Below are positions 16,694 to 24,622 of a stretch of 64,000 nt of DNA, in pieces (the stretch's first letter is position 1; each line of letters starts with the position of its first letter). The stretch is from Mycolicibacterium rhodesiae. GTDB lineage: Bacteria; Actinomycetota; Actinomycetes; Mycobacteriales; Mycobacteriaceae. The DNA is taken from NCBI RefSeq assembly GCF_002086695.1, contig NZ_MVIH01000011.1, forward strand, positions 120,598 to 184,597. The letters are read 5' to 3'. Under the pieces are notes generated by a model. The model was given only the letters and a program-made list of their open reading frames with translations. It did no database searches and had not been told where the DNA came from. The translations under genes were made by a program, and so were the position numbers.

Positions 16694-17359
16694 TCAGTCG
16701 CGGGCGGCGACCAGGATTCCGTCGCCCAGCGGAATCAGCACAGGGGTGAGGCGCTCGTCCTCGGCGATCAGCCGCGCGGCCTCACGCACGGCGGCGACCT
16801 CGGCGTCGTTGGCTGCCGGGTCGCCGGCGCGGCCGCCGAGCGCGGAACGATGCACGACGATGGCCCCGCCCGGGCGCAGCAGGCGGATGCCCTCGACGAT
16901 GAAATCGGCCTGATCCGATGGCGCGGCGTCGAGAAACACCAGGTCATAGGACTCGTCGGCCAACCGGGTGAGGACTTCCTGGGCGCGTCCGGCGATCAGC
17001 CGGGTGCGCGACGGGCCGATGCCGGCCTCGGTGAACGCCTGCTTGGCGATGCGCTGATGCTCGGGCTCGATGTCGATGGTGGTCAGGACACCGTCGTCAC
17101 GCATTCCCGACAGCAGCCACAGCCCACTGACGCCGGCACCGGTGCCCACCTCGACAACTGCTTTGCCGCCAGACAGCCGGGCCAGTACGCTGAGCAGCGC
17201 TCCGACCGCCGGTGTCACCGCTCCGGCGCCGGCGTCCACGGCTCGCTCCCGGGCAGCCGCGACGATGGCGTCCTCGGAGATCGAGCCCTCGGCATGGGCG
17301 AGTATCCGGTCGGCGCGGCTGGCCTCCGGCTGGCCTGTTTGGTCCTCGGTGGTGGCCAT
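16694..17359 (-). CDS. SAM-dependent O-methyltransferase (Rv1220c-like)
   Basis: A 221-residue class I methyltransferase of the catechol-O-methyltransferase-like family. The SAM-binding loop is VVEVGTGAGVSGLWLL, the acidic end of strand 2 is TIDIEPEH, and the catalytic/metal Asp region is DLVFLDAAPSDQ. Members methylate catechols or caffeoyl-type phenols with a divalent metal; the substrate is unknown. The start at 17359 (MATTEDQTGQPEAS) gives a length close to Rv1220c (215 aa). It is divergent from sigE with 220 bp between them, as in M. tuberculosis. Confidence 0.9.
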   Translation of the reverse strand: MATTEDQTGQPEASRADRILAHAEGSISEDAIVAAARERAVDAGAGAVTPAVGALLSVLARLSGGKAVVEVGTGAGVSGLWLLSGMRDDGVLTTIDIEPEHQRIAKQAFTEAGIGPSRTRLIAGRAQEVLTRLADESYDLVFLDAAPSDQADFIVEGIRLLRPGGAIVVHRSALGGRAGDPAANDAEVAAVREAARLIAEDERLTPVLIPLGDGILVAARD

Positions 17360-17579
17360 TCTCAGCAGCGTAGGCGCAGTTGGATCGGCGGGTGGGCAGG
17401 CGCGCCCGGCGCCGGTGAGTACCGAACCGGCCGGTCCGAGGTGTGCGGGCTGGACGTCAAGGGTGACGCGCCGTCCGGCAGTGAAAGAGCTGGACACGAA
17501 TAGATAACAAAAGTATTTCTTAGTCAAACCTTAGTTAGCTCAAATCGCCCCCACACCGGACTGGGGAACGGTAGCGGGC

Positions 17580-18353
17580 ATGGAACAGAGCCCCCGCTGG
17601 TCGGGGAATATGCCCGACAACGGTCGCGTTGTCAGGCTTGATGCGGTCGACGGCACCCAGCCGTCAACGCAGGTCAACCAGGAGGATCCGACGACCACCA
17701 CATTGATGGCTCCGGCGCATATGTCGCACCCCGAGCAGTTGGGGGAAGCCGAGTGGGTTGAACCGTCCGAGGAACTGCAGGGCACCGCGGTGTTCGATGC
17801 CACCGGCGACCGGACGGCCATGCCGTCCTGGGACGAGCTGGTTCGGCAGCACGCCGACCGGGTGTACCGGCTGGCGTATCGCTTGTCGGGCAATCAGCAG
17901 GATGCCGAGGACCTCACCCAGGAGACCTTCATCAGGGTGTTCCGCTCAGTGCAGAACTACCAGCCCGGCACGTTCGAAGGCTGGCTGCACCGCATCACCA
18001 CCAACCTGTTCCTCGACATGGTCCGTCGCCGCGGCCGCATCCGTATGGAGGCGTTGCCGGAGGATTACGACCGGGTTCCCGCCGACGAGCCCAACCCCGA
18101 GCAGATCTTCCATGATTCGCGCCTGGGTGCGGATCTGCAGGCTGCACTCGATTCGTTGGCGCCGGAGTTCCGCGCCGCCGTCGTTCTGTGCGACATCGAG
18201 GGTCTGTCCTACGAGGAAATCGGTGCGACGCTCGGCGTCAAGCTGGGCACCGTGCGCAGCCGCATCCACCGCGGTCGCCAGGCGCTCCGCGACTACCTGG
18301 CGGCCCATTCCGGCCAGCGGACATTGGCTGACTTCACCGCCGAATCGGCGTAG
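17580..18353 (+). CDS. sigE: ECF RNA polymerase sigma factor SigE
   Basis: A 257-residue group 4 sigma factor directing the envelope, heat and detergent stress response. Region 2 (LVRQHADRVYRLAYRLSGNQ...DAEDLTQETFIRVFRSV) and region 4 (GLSYEEIGATLGVKLGTVRSRIHRGRQ) are almost identical to M. tuberculosis SigE, also 257 residues. The N-terminal ~42 residues are poorly conserved. A TTG (17703) and an ATG (17706) in frame would give 216- and 215-residue forms, like the shorter isoforms reported for M. tuberculosis. RseA, encoded next, is its anti-sigma factor. An internal ECF promoter lies at 17604-17630. Confidence 0.96.
   Translation: MEQSPRWSGNMPDNGRVVRLDAVDGTQPSTQVNQEDPTTTTLMAPAHMSHPEQLGEAEWVEPSEELQGTAVFDATGDRTAMPSWDELVRQHADRVYRLAYRLSGNQQDAEDLTQETFIRVFRSVQNYQPGTFEGWLHRITTNLFLDMVRRRGRIRMEALPEDYDRVPADEPNPEQIFHDSRLGADLQAALDSLAPEFRAAVVLCDIEGLSYEEIGATLGVKLGTVRSRIHRGRQALRDYLAAHSGQRTLADFTAESA
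17604..17630 (+). promoter_or_regulatory. ECF-type promoter inside the 5' part of sigE
   Basis: GGGAAT (17604-17609), a 17-bp spacer, then CGTT (17627-17630) fits the SigH/SigE-class consensus GGGAAY-N16-18-CGTT. Transcripts from it would start after the ATG at 17580 and could only give the short SigE forms from 17703/17706. M. tuberculosis sigE is known to have a SigH-dependent promoter near its start. Confidence 0.6.
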
Positions 18354-18365
18354 ACCGACGGGCAG

Positions 18366-18382
18366 CGGCCAAACTGTGGCCG
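18366..18382 (+). terminator. Hairpin between sigE and rseA
   Basis: A 6-bp perfect stem, CGGCCA (18366-18371) and TGGCCG (18377-18382), with a 5-nt loop, 12 bp after the sigE stop and without a U-tract. It could attenuate readthrough into rseA or stabilise the sigE mRNA end. Confidence 0.4.
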
Positions 18383-18486
18383 GCATGTCATGTCACCGAG
18401 GGTTTCGCGCGCTACATTCGATCTAGCGGCGCAGCACCAGCGAGGTATCAACTCGTGCTGACGCGAACCCCGAGAGGAGCGCAGTG

Positions 18487-18921
18487 ATGGTCGACCGTGG
18501 ACACATGTTCCGTCGAGCATTTTCCTGGTTGCCCTCACAGTTCGCCTCCCAGAGTGACGCGCCCATCGGGGCACCGCGGCAATTCGGCTCCACCGAGCAT
18601 CTGTCCATCGAAGCGATCGCCGCGTACGTCGACGGCGAGTTGCGGATGAAGTCGTACCTGCGGGCGGCGCACCATCTGTCGCTGTGCCCGGAGTGTGCGG
18701 CCGAGGTGGAGGGCCAGAGTCAGGCCCGCACGGCGTTGCGGGATTCCCTTCCGATCAATATGCCCAGCAGCTTGTTGGGGCTGTTGTCGCAGATCCCGCA
18801 GGCGGCGCCGGACGCCACGGGCGCGCCGGACGGCCGGAGCAGCCCCGGCGGTGACATCGACTCCGGACTCGCCGATCAGTTAGCTGAACGCACAGACCGT
18901 GACCGGCGTAAGCGCCGGTAG
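18487..18921 (+). CDS. rseA: Anti-sigma-E factor RseA (zinc-associated)
   Basis: A 144-residue anti-sigma factor of the ZAS class. The zinc motif H-x3-C-x2-C is at H63, C67 and C70 (HHLSLCPEC), inside the SigE-binding helical domain; the C-terminal half is disordered and polar. It binds SigE under reducing, non-stress conditions. In M. tuberculosis, PknB phosphorylation and ClpC1P2 proteolysis release SigE. The ATG at 18487 lies 7 bp after GAGAGGAG; a GTG at 18484 is one codon earlier. Its place directly after sigE fits a sigma/anti-sigma pair. No membrane segment. Confidence 0.93.
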   Translation: MVDRGHMFRRAFSWLPSQFASQSDAPIGAPRQFGSTEHLSIEAIAAYVDGELRMKSYLRAAHHLSLCPECAAEVEGQSQARTALRDSLPINMPSSLLGLLSQIPQAAPDATGAPDGRSSPGGDIDSGLADQLAERTDRDRRKRR

Positions 18922-18953
18922 GGTGGATGTGAAATCGGGCAGAGTCGTGCCCG
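18902..18953 (+). terminator. Two tandem hairpins between rseA and htrA
   Basis: Hairpin 1 is ACCGGCG (18902-18908) and CGCCGGT (18913-18919) with a 4-nt loop, overlapping the rseA stop. Hairpin 2 is CGGGCA (18936-18941) and TGCCCG (18948-18953) with a 6-nt loop. Both stems are perfect but lack U-tracts. Partial termination or mRNA processing between anti-sigma factor and protease is possible. Confidence 0.5.
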
Positions 18954-19000
18954 GTCCCACAGCGCGCGCTCGCGGCTGAGCGCTTGGATAGAGGTTGAAC

Positions 19001-20500
19001 TTGAGCCCCAATCAGGACAACTCCGGCAGCAGCCCCCGGCTGGCACCGCGTCCGGTCTCCCGGCCTGCGGTCGATCCGGCCGCCACCCGCACGTTCGGGC
19101 GCCCCCAGGGTGTCGACGGCTCGTTCGTGGCCGAGGAGTTGCGTCCCGCCAAGTTCCGCGGGCAGGTCGAATTCCAGCCCAAGGACCACGTCCCGGACCC
19201 GGTGCTGGGGGAGGCGTTCGGCAGGCCCTACCCGGGCGGCGACTCGCTTCAGCGGCACCCCGCCGACGCCGGGGCGCTCGACGCTGAGCGCGATGACGAT
19301 TCCGACGACGTCGACGATCCCTGGCGGGATCCGGGCGCCGCGGCCGCTCTCGGTACGCCGGCACTGCAACAGGCGGCACCCGCCGTGGCGGCCGGGCCCA
19401 CCGGCAAGCTCGGCGTGCGTGACGTGCTGTTCGGCGGGCGGGTGTCCTACGTCTCGCTGGCGGTGTTGGGCATCATCGCGCTGCTGATCGGGTTCGCCGG
19501 CGGCTGGGTGGGCCGCAAGACGGCAGAGGTCGTCGAGGCGTTCACCACGTCGAAGGTCTCGCTGGCCACCAACAGCACCGGTGAGGTGCCGCCCGGCCGG
19601 TTCGCCAAGGTCGCCGCGTCGGTCGCCGATTCCGTCGTCACCATCGAGGCCGTCAGCGACGACGAGGGCGCCCAGGGCTCAGGCGTCGTCGTCGACGGCC
19701 GCGGCTACATCGTCACCAACAACCACGTGATCTCCGACGCGGCCAACAATCCGAGCAAGTTCAAGATCTCGGTCGTGTTCAACGACGGGAAATCGGTGCC
19801 TGCCAACCTCGTCGGCCGTGATCCCAAGACCGACCTGGCCGTGCTCAAGGTCGACAACGTCGACAACCTGACGGTGGCCCGCTTCGGGGACTCCGACAAG
19901 GTTCATGTCGGTGACGAGGTGATCGCCGCCGGCGCACCGCTGGGGCTGCGCAGCACCGTCACCCACGGCATCATCAGCGCGTTGCACCGGCCCATCCCGC
20001 TCTCGGGTGAGGGTTCGGACACCGACACCGTCATCGATGCCATCCAGACCGACGCCTCGATCAACCACGGCAACTCCGGTGGCCCGCTGATCAACATGAA
20101 CTCTGAAGTGATCGGCATCAACACCGCCGGAAAGTCGTTGTCCGACAGTGCAAGTGGCCTCGGGTTCGCGATCCCGGTCAACGAGGTCAAGCAGACCGTC
20201 GAGGCGCTCATCAAGGATGGCAAGGTCGCGCACCCGACGCTCGGGCTCTCGGCGCGCTCGGTCAGCAACGACCTCGCGCAGGGCGCTCAGGTGGCCAACG
20301 TCAAGGCGGGCAGTCCCGCCGAGAAGGCCGGCATCCTCGAGAACGACATCGTGGTCAAGGTCGGCAATCGCACGGTGGCCGACGCCGACGAGTTCGCGGT
20401 CGCCATCCGTCAGCTCAAGATCGGTCAGGACGCGCCCATCGAGGTCATCCGCGACGGCCGCAAGGTCACGCTGACGGTGAACCCCGCGCCGGACAACTGA
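19001..20500 (+). CDS. htrA: Membrane-anchored serine protease HtrA (DegP/HtrA family)
   Basis: Envelope quality-control protease of about 499 residues. A long polar N-terminal cytoplasmic region (~150 residues) precedes one membrane segment at about 150-168 (SYVSLAVLGIIALLIGFAGG). The trypsin-like domain has the triad His242 (NNHVIS), Asp278 (KTDLAVL) and Ser359 (HGNSGGPL), followed by one PDZ domain (about 405-490). It is very similar to M. tuberculosis Rv1223 throughout. The TTG at 19001 is chosen because AGAGG lies 6 bp upstream; an in-frame TTG at 18995 has no spacing. It sits in the sigE-rseA-htrA-tatB unit and degrades misfolded extracytoplasmic proteins. Confidence 0.94.
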   Translation: MSPNQDNSGSSPRLAPRPVSRPAVDPAATRTFGRPQGVDGSFVAEELRPAKFRGQVEFQPKDHVPDPVLGEAFGRPYPGGDSLQRHPADAGALDAERDDDSDDVDDPWRDPGAAAALGTPALQQAAPAVAAGPTGKLGVRDVLFGGRVSYVSLAVLGIIALLIGFAGGWVGRKTAEVVEAFTTSKVSLATNSTGEVPPGRFAKVAASVADSVVTIEAVSDDEGAQGSGVVVDGRGYIVTNNHVISDAANNPSKFKISVVFNDGKSVPANLVGRDPKTDLAVLKVDNVDNLTVARFGDSDKVHVGDEVIAAGAPLGLRSTVTHGIISALHRPIPLSGEGSDTDTVIDAIQTDASINHGNSGGPLINMNSEVIGINTAGKSLSDSASGLGFAIPVNEVKQTVEALIKDGKVAHPTLGLSARSVSNDLAQGAQVANVKAGSPAEKAGILENDIVVKVGNRTVADADEFAVAIRQLKIGQDAPIEVIRDGRKVTLTVNPAPDN

Positions 20501-20504
20501 CCCG

Positions 20505-20903
20505 ATGTTCGCGAACGTCGGCTGGGGCGAAATGCTCGTGCTGCTGGTCATCGGGCTGGTGGTCCTCGGCCCCGAGCGGTTGCCGGGCGCCATTCGGTGG
20601 ACGTCGAATTCGTTGCGGCAGGCCCGCGACTACATCAGTGGCGCCACCAGCCAGCTCCGCGACGACCTCGGGCCCGAGTTCGAGGATCTACGCCAGCCGC
20701 TGAGCGAGCTGCAGAAGCTTCGCGGTATGACGCCGCGGGCCGCGCTCACCAAACACCTTCTCGACGGCGATGATTCGTGGATTGGTGAGGCTTTCCAGTC
20801 ACCGGAGAAGCCGCACAGCGCGCCGCCACCGCAGGCGGTGGCACCCAAGCCCGAGCCGTTGCCGCCCGGCACGCCCGCGCCTTTCGACGCCGACGCCACC
20901 TAG
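20505..20903 (+). CDS. tatB: Sec-independent protein translocase subunit TatB
   Basis: A 132-residue Tat component with the classic layout: a short periplasmic N-terminus, one hydrophobic helix (MLVLLVIGLVVLGPERLPGA, residues 10-29, including the conserved GPERLP hinge), an amphipathic helix, and a polar Pro-rich tail. TatB with TatC recognises twin-arginine signal peptides. It begins 4 bp after the htrA stop. Homologue of Rv1224. Its 3' end carries a nested hairpin shared with the convergent mrp gene. Confidence 0.95.
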   Translation: MFANVGWGEMLVLLVIGLVVLGPERLPGAIRWTSNSLRQARDYISGATSQLRDDLGPEFEDLRQPLSELQKLRGMTPRAALTKHLLDGDDSWIGEAFQSPEKPHSAPPPQAVAPKPEPLPPGTPAPFDADAT

Positions 20904-20929
20904 CCGGCGACAGTCGCCTACAGGTGGCG
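20894..20929. terminator. Nested bidirectional hairpin between tatB and mrp
   Basis: The outer stem is CGCCACCT (20894-20901) with AGGTGGCG (20922-20929), 8 bp perfect. The inner stem is GGCGA (20906-20910) with TCGCC (20914-20918), loop CAG. It overlaps the tatB stop and the last codons of mrp, so the terminator is embedded in both convergent coding ends. No U-tract. Confidence 0.6.
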
Positions 20930-22060
20930 CGTGGTGTCCAGGCCCAGCGACATCCCGGCCAGCCCGCGCCGTCGTGCCGCCAGCTTGTCGGCGATGCCGC
21001 GCAATTCCTTGCCGGCCGCCGAATCGGGCGCTGAAAGGGCAAGCGGGACACCGGAATCGCCGGCAGCCACCAACGCCGGGTCCAGCGGCACCTGTCCGAG
21101 CAACGGCACATCGGCGCCGACCGAACGGGTGAGACTCTCGGCGACCTGGCGGCCGCCGCCTTCGCCGAAGATCTGCATCGTGGTGCCGTCCGGCATCAGC
21201 AGCCCCGACATGTTCTCCACCACGCCGACGATGCGCTGGCGGGTCTGCAGCGCGATCGCCCCGGCGCGTTCGGCGACCTCGGCGGCGGCGAGCTGCGGCG
21301 TCGTCACCACCAGGATCTCGGCGCCCGGAACCAGCTGAGCCACCGAGATCGCCACGTCGCCGGTACCCGGCGGCAGGTCGAGCAGCAGCACGTCGAGATC
21401 GCCCCAGTACACATCGGCAAGGAACTGCTGCAGCGCCCGGTGCAACATCGGGCCCCGCCACACCACCGGGGCGTTGCCCTGGGTGAACTGGGCGATCGAG
21501 ATGACCTTCACGTCGTGGGCGACCGGGGGCAGGATCATCGACTCGACCTGGGTGGGACGGTCGTCGGTGCCCATCATGCGCGGCACCGAGTGGCCGTAGA
21601 TGTCGGCGTCGAGCACGCCGACCGACAGGCCGCGAGCCGCCAGCGCCGCGGCCAGGTTGACCGTCACGCTCGACTTGCCGACACCGCCCTTCCCGGAGGC
21701 GACGGCGTACACCCGGGTCAGCGAGCCGGGCTGGGCGAACGGGATCACCGGTTCGGGCGCATCGCCGCGCAGCTGCTTGCGAAGTTCGGTGCGCTGCTCG
21801 TCGTTCATCACATCGAGCGCGACAGTCACCGCCGCGGTGCCCGGGACATCGGCGACGGCCTGGGTCACCCGCTCGGTGATCTCGGTCTTCTTCGGGCACG
21901 CCGACGTGGTCAGGTAGACCTCGACGTGCACGGCGCCGTCGTCGGCGACCGAGATGCTCTTGACCATGTTGAGCTCGGTGATCGGCTTGCGCAGCTCGGG
22001 ATCGATCACTTTGCCCAGCGCAATGCGCACCTGGGTCTGCAGTTCGTTCTTTTCGGACAT
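20918..22060 (-). CDS. mrp: Mrp/ApbC family iron-sulfur cluster carrier ATPase
   Basis: A 380-residue P-loop protein. The N-terminal MIP18/DUF59 domain (about residues 5-85, VIDPELRKPITELNMV) is followed by the ParA-like ATPase domain with the deviant Walker A VASGKGGVGKSSVTVNLA and switch region LDADIYGHSVPRMMG. ApbC proteins carry or transfer Fe-S clusters in the cytosol. Homologue of Rv1229c. It is convergent with tatB (14 bp between stops) and 11 bp upstream of the VC0807-type gene on the same strand. Confidence 0.93.
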   Translation of the reverse strand: MSEKNELQTQVRIALGKVIDPELRKPITELNMVKSISVADDGAVHVEVYLTTSACPKKTEITERVTQAVADVPGTAAVTVALDVMNDEQRTELRKQLRGDAPEPVIPFAQPGSLTRVYAVASGKGGVGKSSVTVNLAAALAARGLSVGVLDADIYGHSVPRMMGTDDRPTQVESMILPPVAHDVKVISIAQFTQGNAPVVWRGPMLHRALQQFLADVYWGDLDVLLLDLPPGTGDVAISVAQLVPGAEILVVTTPQLAAAEVAERAGAIALQTRQRIVGVVENMSGLLMPDGTTMQIFGEGGGRQVAESLTRSVGADVPLLGQVPLDPALVAAGDSGVPLALSAPDSAAGKELRGIADKLAARRRGLAGMSLGLDTTRHL

Positions 22061-22071
22061 CAGGGCCGAGT

Positions 22072-22713
22072 CTAGGTTGTGCGACTCCTGTCAGCGGAAA
22101 CGGCCTGAGTACCGACGCGGCGCCCGACGATGATGGTCGCCATCACCAGGACGCCGATGACGACGATGGTGATCACCGAGTTGACGCCGTTGGCGGTGTC
22201 GACTGAGAACATGCCGATGACGATCAGCCGGATCGCGACCTCGAGCAGGAGACCGAGACCCCACATCGCGGAGAGCCGGACATGGATGCGGCGGCGGCGG
22301 TCGGCGTCTGCGCCCTCGGGTTCCTCGTCGGGGTTGCCGAATCGGTCACTGACGACTTGCGTCAATGGCGTACCGATCACGCAGCTGCCCAGGAAGATCA
22401 GTCCGCCGATTCCGTTGACGACGGTGTTGCCGACCAGCACCAGTTTGGGATCTGTCGTGGACAGTCCGACGGCAAGGCTGAGCCCGAAGGTCAGCAATAG
22501 ATAGACGGCGAACGGGTCGAGGCGCCGGGCTCTGACCACGCTGTAGATCACTCGCAGCCCGGACAACACCGTGGCCGACAGCAGGGCGATGTACTCGGAC
22601 ACTCCCGCTGCGCGCAGTCCGTAATACGCAATCAGCGGCGGTGCGACGTCAGTCACGACGGTCGTGAGCACGGGGCTCATCGACCGCCGTTGCGCCGGGT
22701 TGCGTTGGCTCAC
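22072..22713 (-). CDS. VC0807-type integral membrane protein
   Basis: A 213-residue membrane protein with about six hydrophobic segments (e.g. VVTDVAPPLIAYYGLRAAG, LLLTFGLSLAVGLS, GGLIFLGSCVIGTPLTQ, LLLEVAIRLIVIGMF, VITIVVIGVLVMATIIVG). A charged loop lies in the middle (GNPDEEPEGADADRRRRI). The pattern of paired helices separated by TDPKLVLVGN fits the VC0807 family, whose function is unknown. The GTG at 22713 is the start. It lies upstream of mrp on the same strand and is separated from the transglycosylase by a strong hairpin. Confidence 0.75.
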   Translation of the reverse strand: MSQRNPAQRRSMSPVLTTVVTDVAPPLIAYYGLRAAGVSEYIALLSATVLSGLRVIYSVVRARRLDPFAVYLLLTFGLSLAVGLSTTDPKLVLVGNTVVNGIGGLIFLGSCVIGTPLTQVVSDRFGNPDEEPEGADADRRRRIHVRLSAMWGLGLLLEVAIRLIVIGMFSVDTANGVNSVITIVVIGVLVMATIIVGRRVGTQAVSADRSRTT

Positions 22714-22730
22714 AACGCGTTAGGTTATCG

Positions 22731-22769
22731 CCGCTGTCTGTCGGGTCGCTGTGCGAACCCGGACAGCGG
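22731..22769 (-). terminator. Terminator-like hairpin after the lytic transglycosylase gene
   Basis: The outer stem is CCGCTGTC (22731-22738) with GACAGCGG (22762-22769), perfect 8 bp. The inner stem is CGGGT (22742-22746) with ACCCG (22757-22761). It lies 9 bp beyond the stop of the minus-strand transglycosylase gene. Confidence 0.65.
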
Positions 22770-22777
22770 GTGGGTGG

Positions 22778-23977
22778 CTAGCTGGCCGGGCCCGGAAGCG
22801 CGCCGTGCACGGCAGGCAGCGGCGCCACCGGTACCTCGGCGACCGGCTCGGGAGCGGGCGGCGGGGGCGGCAACAGCCAGGGCGGCTGCCACGGGGGCGG
22901 AGCGTCCGGCATCGCCTGAGGCTGTGCGGCCACCGGCGGGGGAGCCTGCGAGCCAAGGCAGATCACCTGGCACGGCTGCGACGGCAGCTCGCTGGCCGGG
23001 CCGGGCAGCGGGCCGAGCGCCAGCGATCCGGCGGTCTCGGTGTTGTTGATGCTCAGCTGCGCCAGCGGATCGGTCGGCGGCAACCCGATGGCATTGAGCG
23101 GCAGGCCCGGACCCAGGCCCTCCGGGTTCTCCAGGTGGGCGTCCCCGAGAGCGGGCGCAGGCCCGACGATCGGCGGCAGGTTGATCGGCTCGACGCCGGT
23201 GGCGTAGGCGGCGGCCCAACCCAGCACGTTCTGGGCGTAGGCCATCGAGTTGTTGTAGCGCAGGATCGCGGTCAGCACCTGCGACTGGTTGCGCAGGTTC
23301 AGCCCGCCGCTGCACAGGTAGCGGGCCGCGGCCAGCGCGGCGTCGTAGACGTTCTGCGGATCGGCCTTGCCGTCGCCGTCGCCGTCGGCGGCGTACCGCG
23401 ACCAGGTACCCGGCAGGAACTGCATGGGGCCCATCGCACGCGCGTACACCGGGCGGCCGGCCTGGACCGTCTGCACGATGACTTCGTTGCCCGACAGGGT
23501 GCCGTCCAGCGTCGGGCCGTAGATCGGGTTGATCGCGGTGCCCCGGACGTCGGTGGCGCCGCCGTTGGCGTGCATGGACTCGATGCGCCCGATGCCGGCC
23601 AGCAGGTTCCAGCTCAGCCCGCAGCCCGGGGCGGCCACGGACATCTTCTGTTCGGCATTGCGGTAGGCCGCCAGCGGAACCGACGGGATGCGCAGCGATC
23701 CGATGGAGCTGACCACCATCGCCGGCGGCGGAGCCGACGGAGTGGCCGCGGCGAAGTGAAAGTTGGTGGGCTGCTTGGTCAGAGCGACGACGGTGACACC
23801 CGAGGTGTCGACTTGCGGTGACACCGCGGCCAGCGGCATGACTTCCTTGCCGACCACCGGCGCGTGCGGCAGGTCGGGGGCCGCGCTCACCGCTCCGGCA
23901 AGCACGACCGGGGTGAGCACAGCAATTCCGAACGCAGGCTTCCGCACCATCCGGCTGACGCGGTTTCCTATCCCCAC
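22778..23977 (-). CDS. Secreted MltB-like lytic murein transglycosylase (Rv1230c type)
   Basis: A 399-residue secreted or anchored cell-wall enzyme. The hydrophobic N-terminal segment (FGIAVLTPVVLAGAVSAAP, residues 16-34) is a signal peptide or anchor. The SLT_2/MltB catalytic domain follows: LSWNLLAGIGRIES with catalytic Glu133, then MGPMQFLPGTWSRYAADGDGDGKADPQNVYDAALAAARYLC. The C-terminal ~130 residues are Pro/Ala-rich. The enzyme cleaves peptidoglycan glycan strands to 1,6-anhydro ends. The GTG at 23977 is used; ATG at 23950 is an alternative. A Crp-type site lies 28 bp upstream. Confidence 0.85.
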   Translation of the reverse strand: MGIGNRVSRMVRKPAFGIAVLTPVVLAGAVSAAPDLPHAPVVGKEVMPLAAVSPQVDTSGVTVVALTKQPTNFHFAAATPSAPPPAMVVSSIGSLRIPSVPLAAYRNAEQKMSVAAPGCGLSWNLLAGIGRIESMHANGGATDVRGTAINPIYGPTLDGTLSGNEVIVQTVQAGRPVYARAMGPMQFLPGTWSRYAADGDGDGKADPQNVYDAALAAARYLCSGGLNLRNQSQVLTAILRYNNSMAYAQNVLGWAAAYATGVEPINLPPIVGPAPALGDAHLENPEGLGPGLPLNAIGLPPTDPLAQLSINNTETAGSLALGPLPGPASELPSQPCQVICLGSQAPPPVAAQPQAMPDAPPPWQPPWLLPPPPPAPEPVAEVPVAPLPAVHGALPGPAS

Positions 23978-24004
23978 TCGTCCGTCCTCAGATCATGCCG
24001 CCTG

Positions 24005-24020
24005 TGTGAACCAAGTCACC
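24005..24020. promoter_or_regulatory. Crp (cAMP receptor protein)-type site upstream of the transglycosylase gene
   Basis: TGTGA-ACCAAG-TCACC matches the mycobacterial Crp consensus TGTGA-N6-TCACA at 9 of 10 fixed positions. It ends 28 bp from the start codon. A second inverted pair (GTGACC...GGTCAC, about 24032-24058) lies just upstream. Crp (Rv3676) controls the muralytic factor gene rpfA in M. tuberculosis, which makes a cell-wall target plausible. Confidence 0.55.
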
Positions 24021-24067
24021 ATACATATCTTCGTGACCTCAGTGGTATCCAATGGTCACCTTTGTCA

Positions 24068-24622
24068 CTAACTCACCTCGTCGCCGACGGGCTCGACGGC
24101 CGGCCGGGCCTTCTTGGCTTTGTCCTTCTTGGCCTTGCCGCCGTTGTCGGACTGCAGCGATTCCAGCAATTCGCGAATTTCTTCGAGCTCGCGGCGCAGG
24201 TAGTCGCGGGTGGCCACCTCACCGACCGCCAACCGCAGCGATGCCAGCTCGCGCGCCAGGAACTCGGTGTCGGCTTTGGTCTGCTGAGCGCGCCGGCGGT
24301 CTTCCTCCAGCGACACCCGGTCGCGGTTCTCCTGCCGGTTCTGCGCCAGCAGGATCAGCGGGGCGGCGTAGGCGGCCTGGGTGGAGAACGCCAGGTTGAG
24401 CAGGATGAACGGGTAAGGATCCCACCGCACGCTCACCGCGAACAGGTTCAATGCGATCCAGACGACGACCAGGATCGTCTGCCAGGCGAGGTAGCGTCCG
24501 GTGCCGAGGAAGCGGGCGATCGATTCACTGAACCGGCCGACGGCCTCCGGATCGACGTTGAACGACAGCCGGCGCGACGAGCGGGGGGTGTCGAGGCGTT
24601 GGCGCGCGGACAGGTCGCTCAC
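24068..24622 (-). CDS. DUF1003 membrane protein (Rv1231c type)
   Basis: A 184-residue protein with two closely spaced membrane segments in the DUF1003 core (WQTILVVVWIALNLFAV and YPFILLNLAFSTQAAYAAPLILLAQNRQENRDR). A long charged, probably coiled-coil region follows (residues about 100-155), then a Lys-rich tail. The function of DUF1003 proteins is not established. The start at 24622 overlaps the stop of the upstream CBS/MgtE-N gene (ATGA), so the two are co-translated and may form a membrane-plus-sensor pair. Confidence 0.85.
   Translation of the reverse strand: MSDLSARQRLDTPRSSRRLSFNVDPEAVGRFSESIARFLGTGRYLAWQTILVVVWIALNLFAVSVRWDPYPFILLNLAFSTQAAYAAPLILLAQNRQENRDRVSLEEDRRRAQQTKADTEFLARELASLRLAVGEVATRDYLRRELEEIRELLESLQSDNGGKAKKDKAKKARPAVEPVGDEVS

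Noticed and set aside
17500..17545. IdeR-type iron box upstream of sigE (TTAGTCAAACCTTAGTTAG)
   Set aside because: It has direct CTTAGT repeats but not the inverted 19-bp iron-box symmetry, so no iron regulation is claimed.
20904..22071. Missing Rv1225c-Rv1228 genes interpreted as a deletion scar
   Set aside because: No repeat or remnant is visible between tatB and mrp; the simple convergent layout may equally be ancestral.
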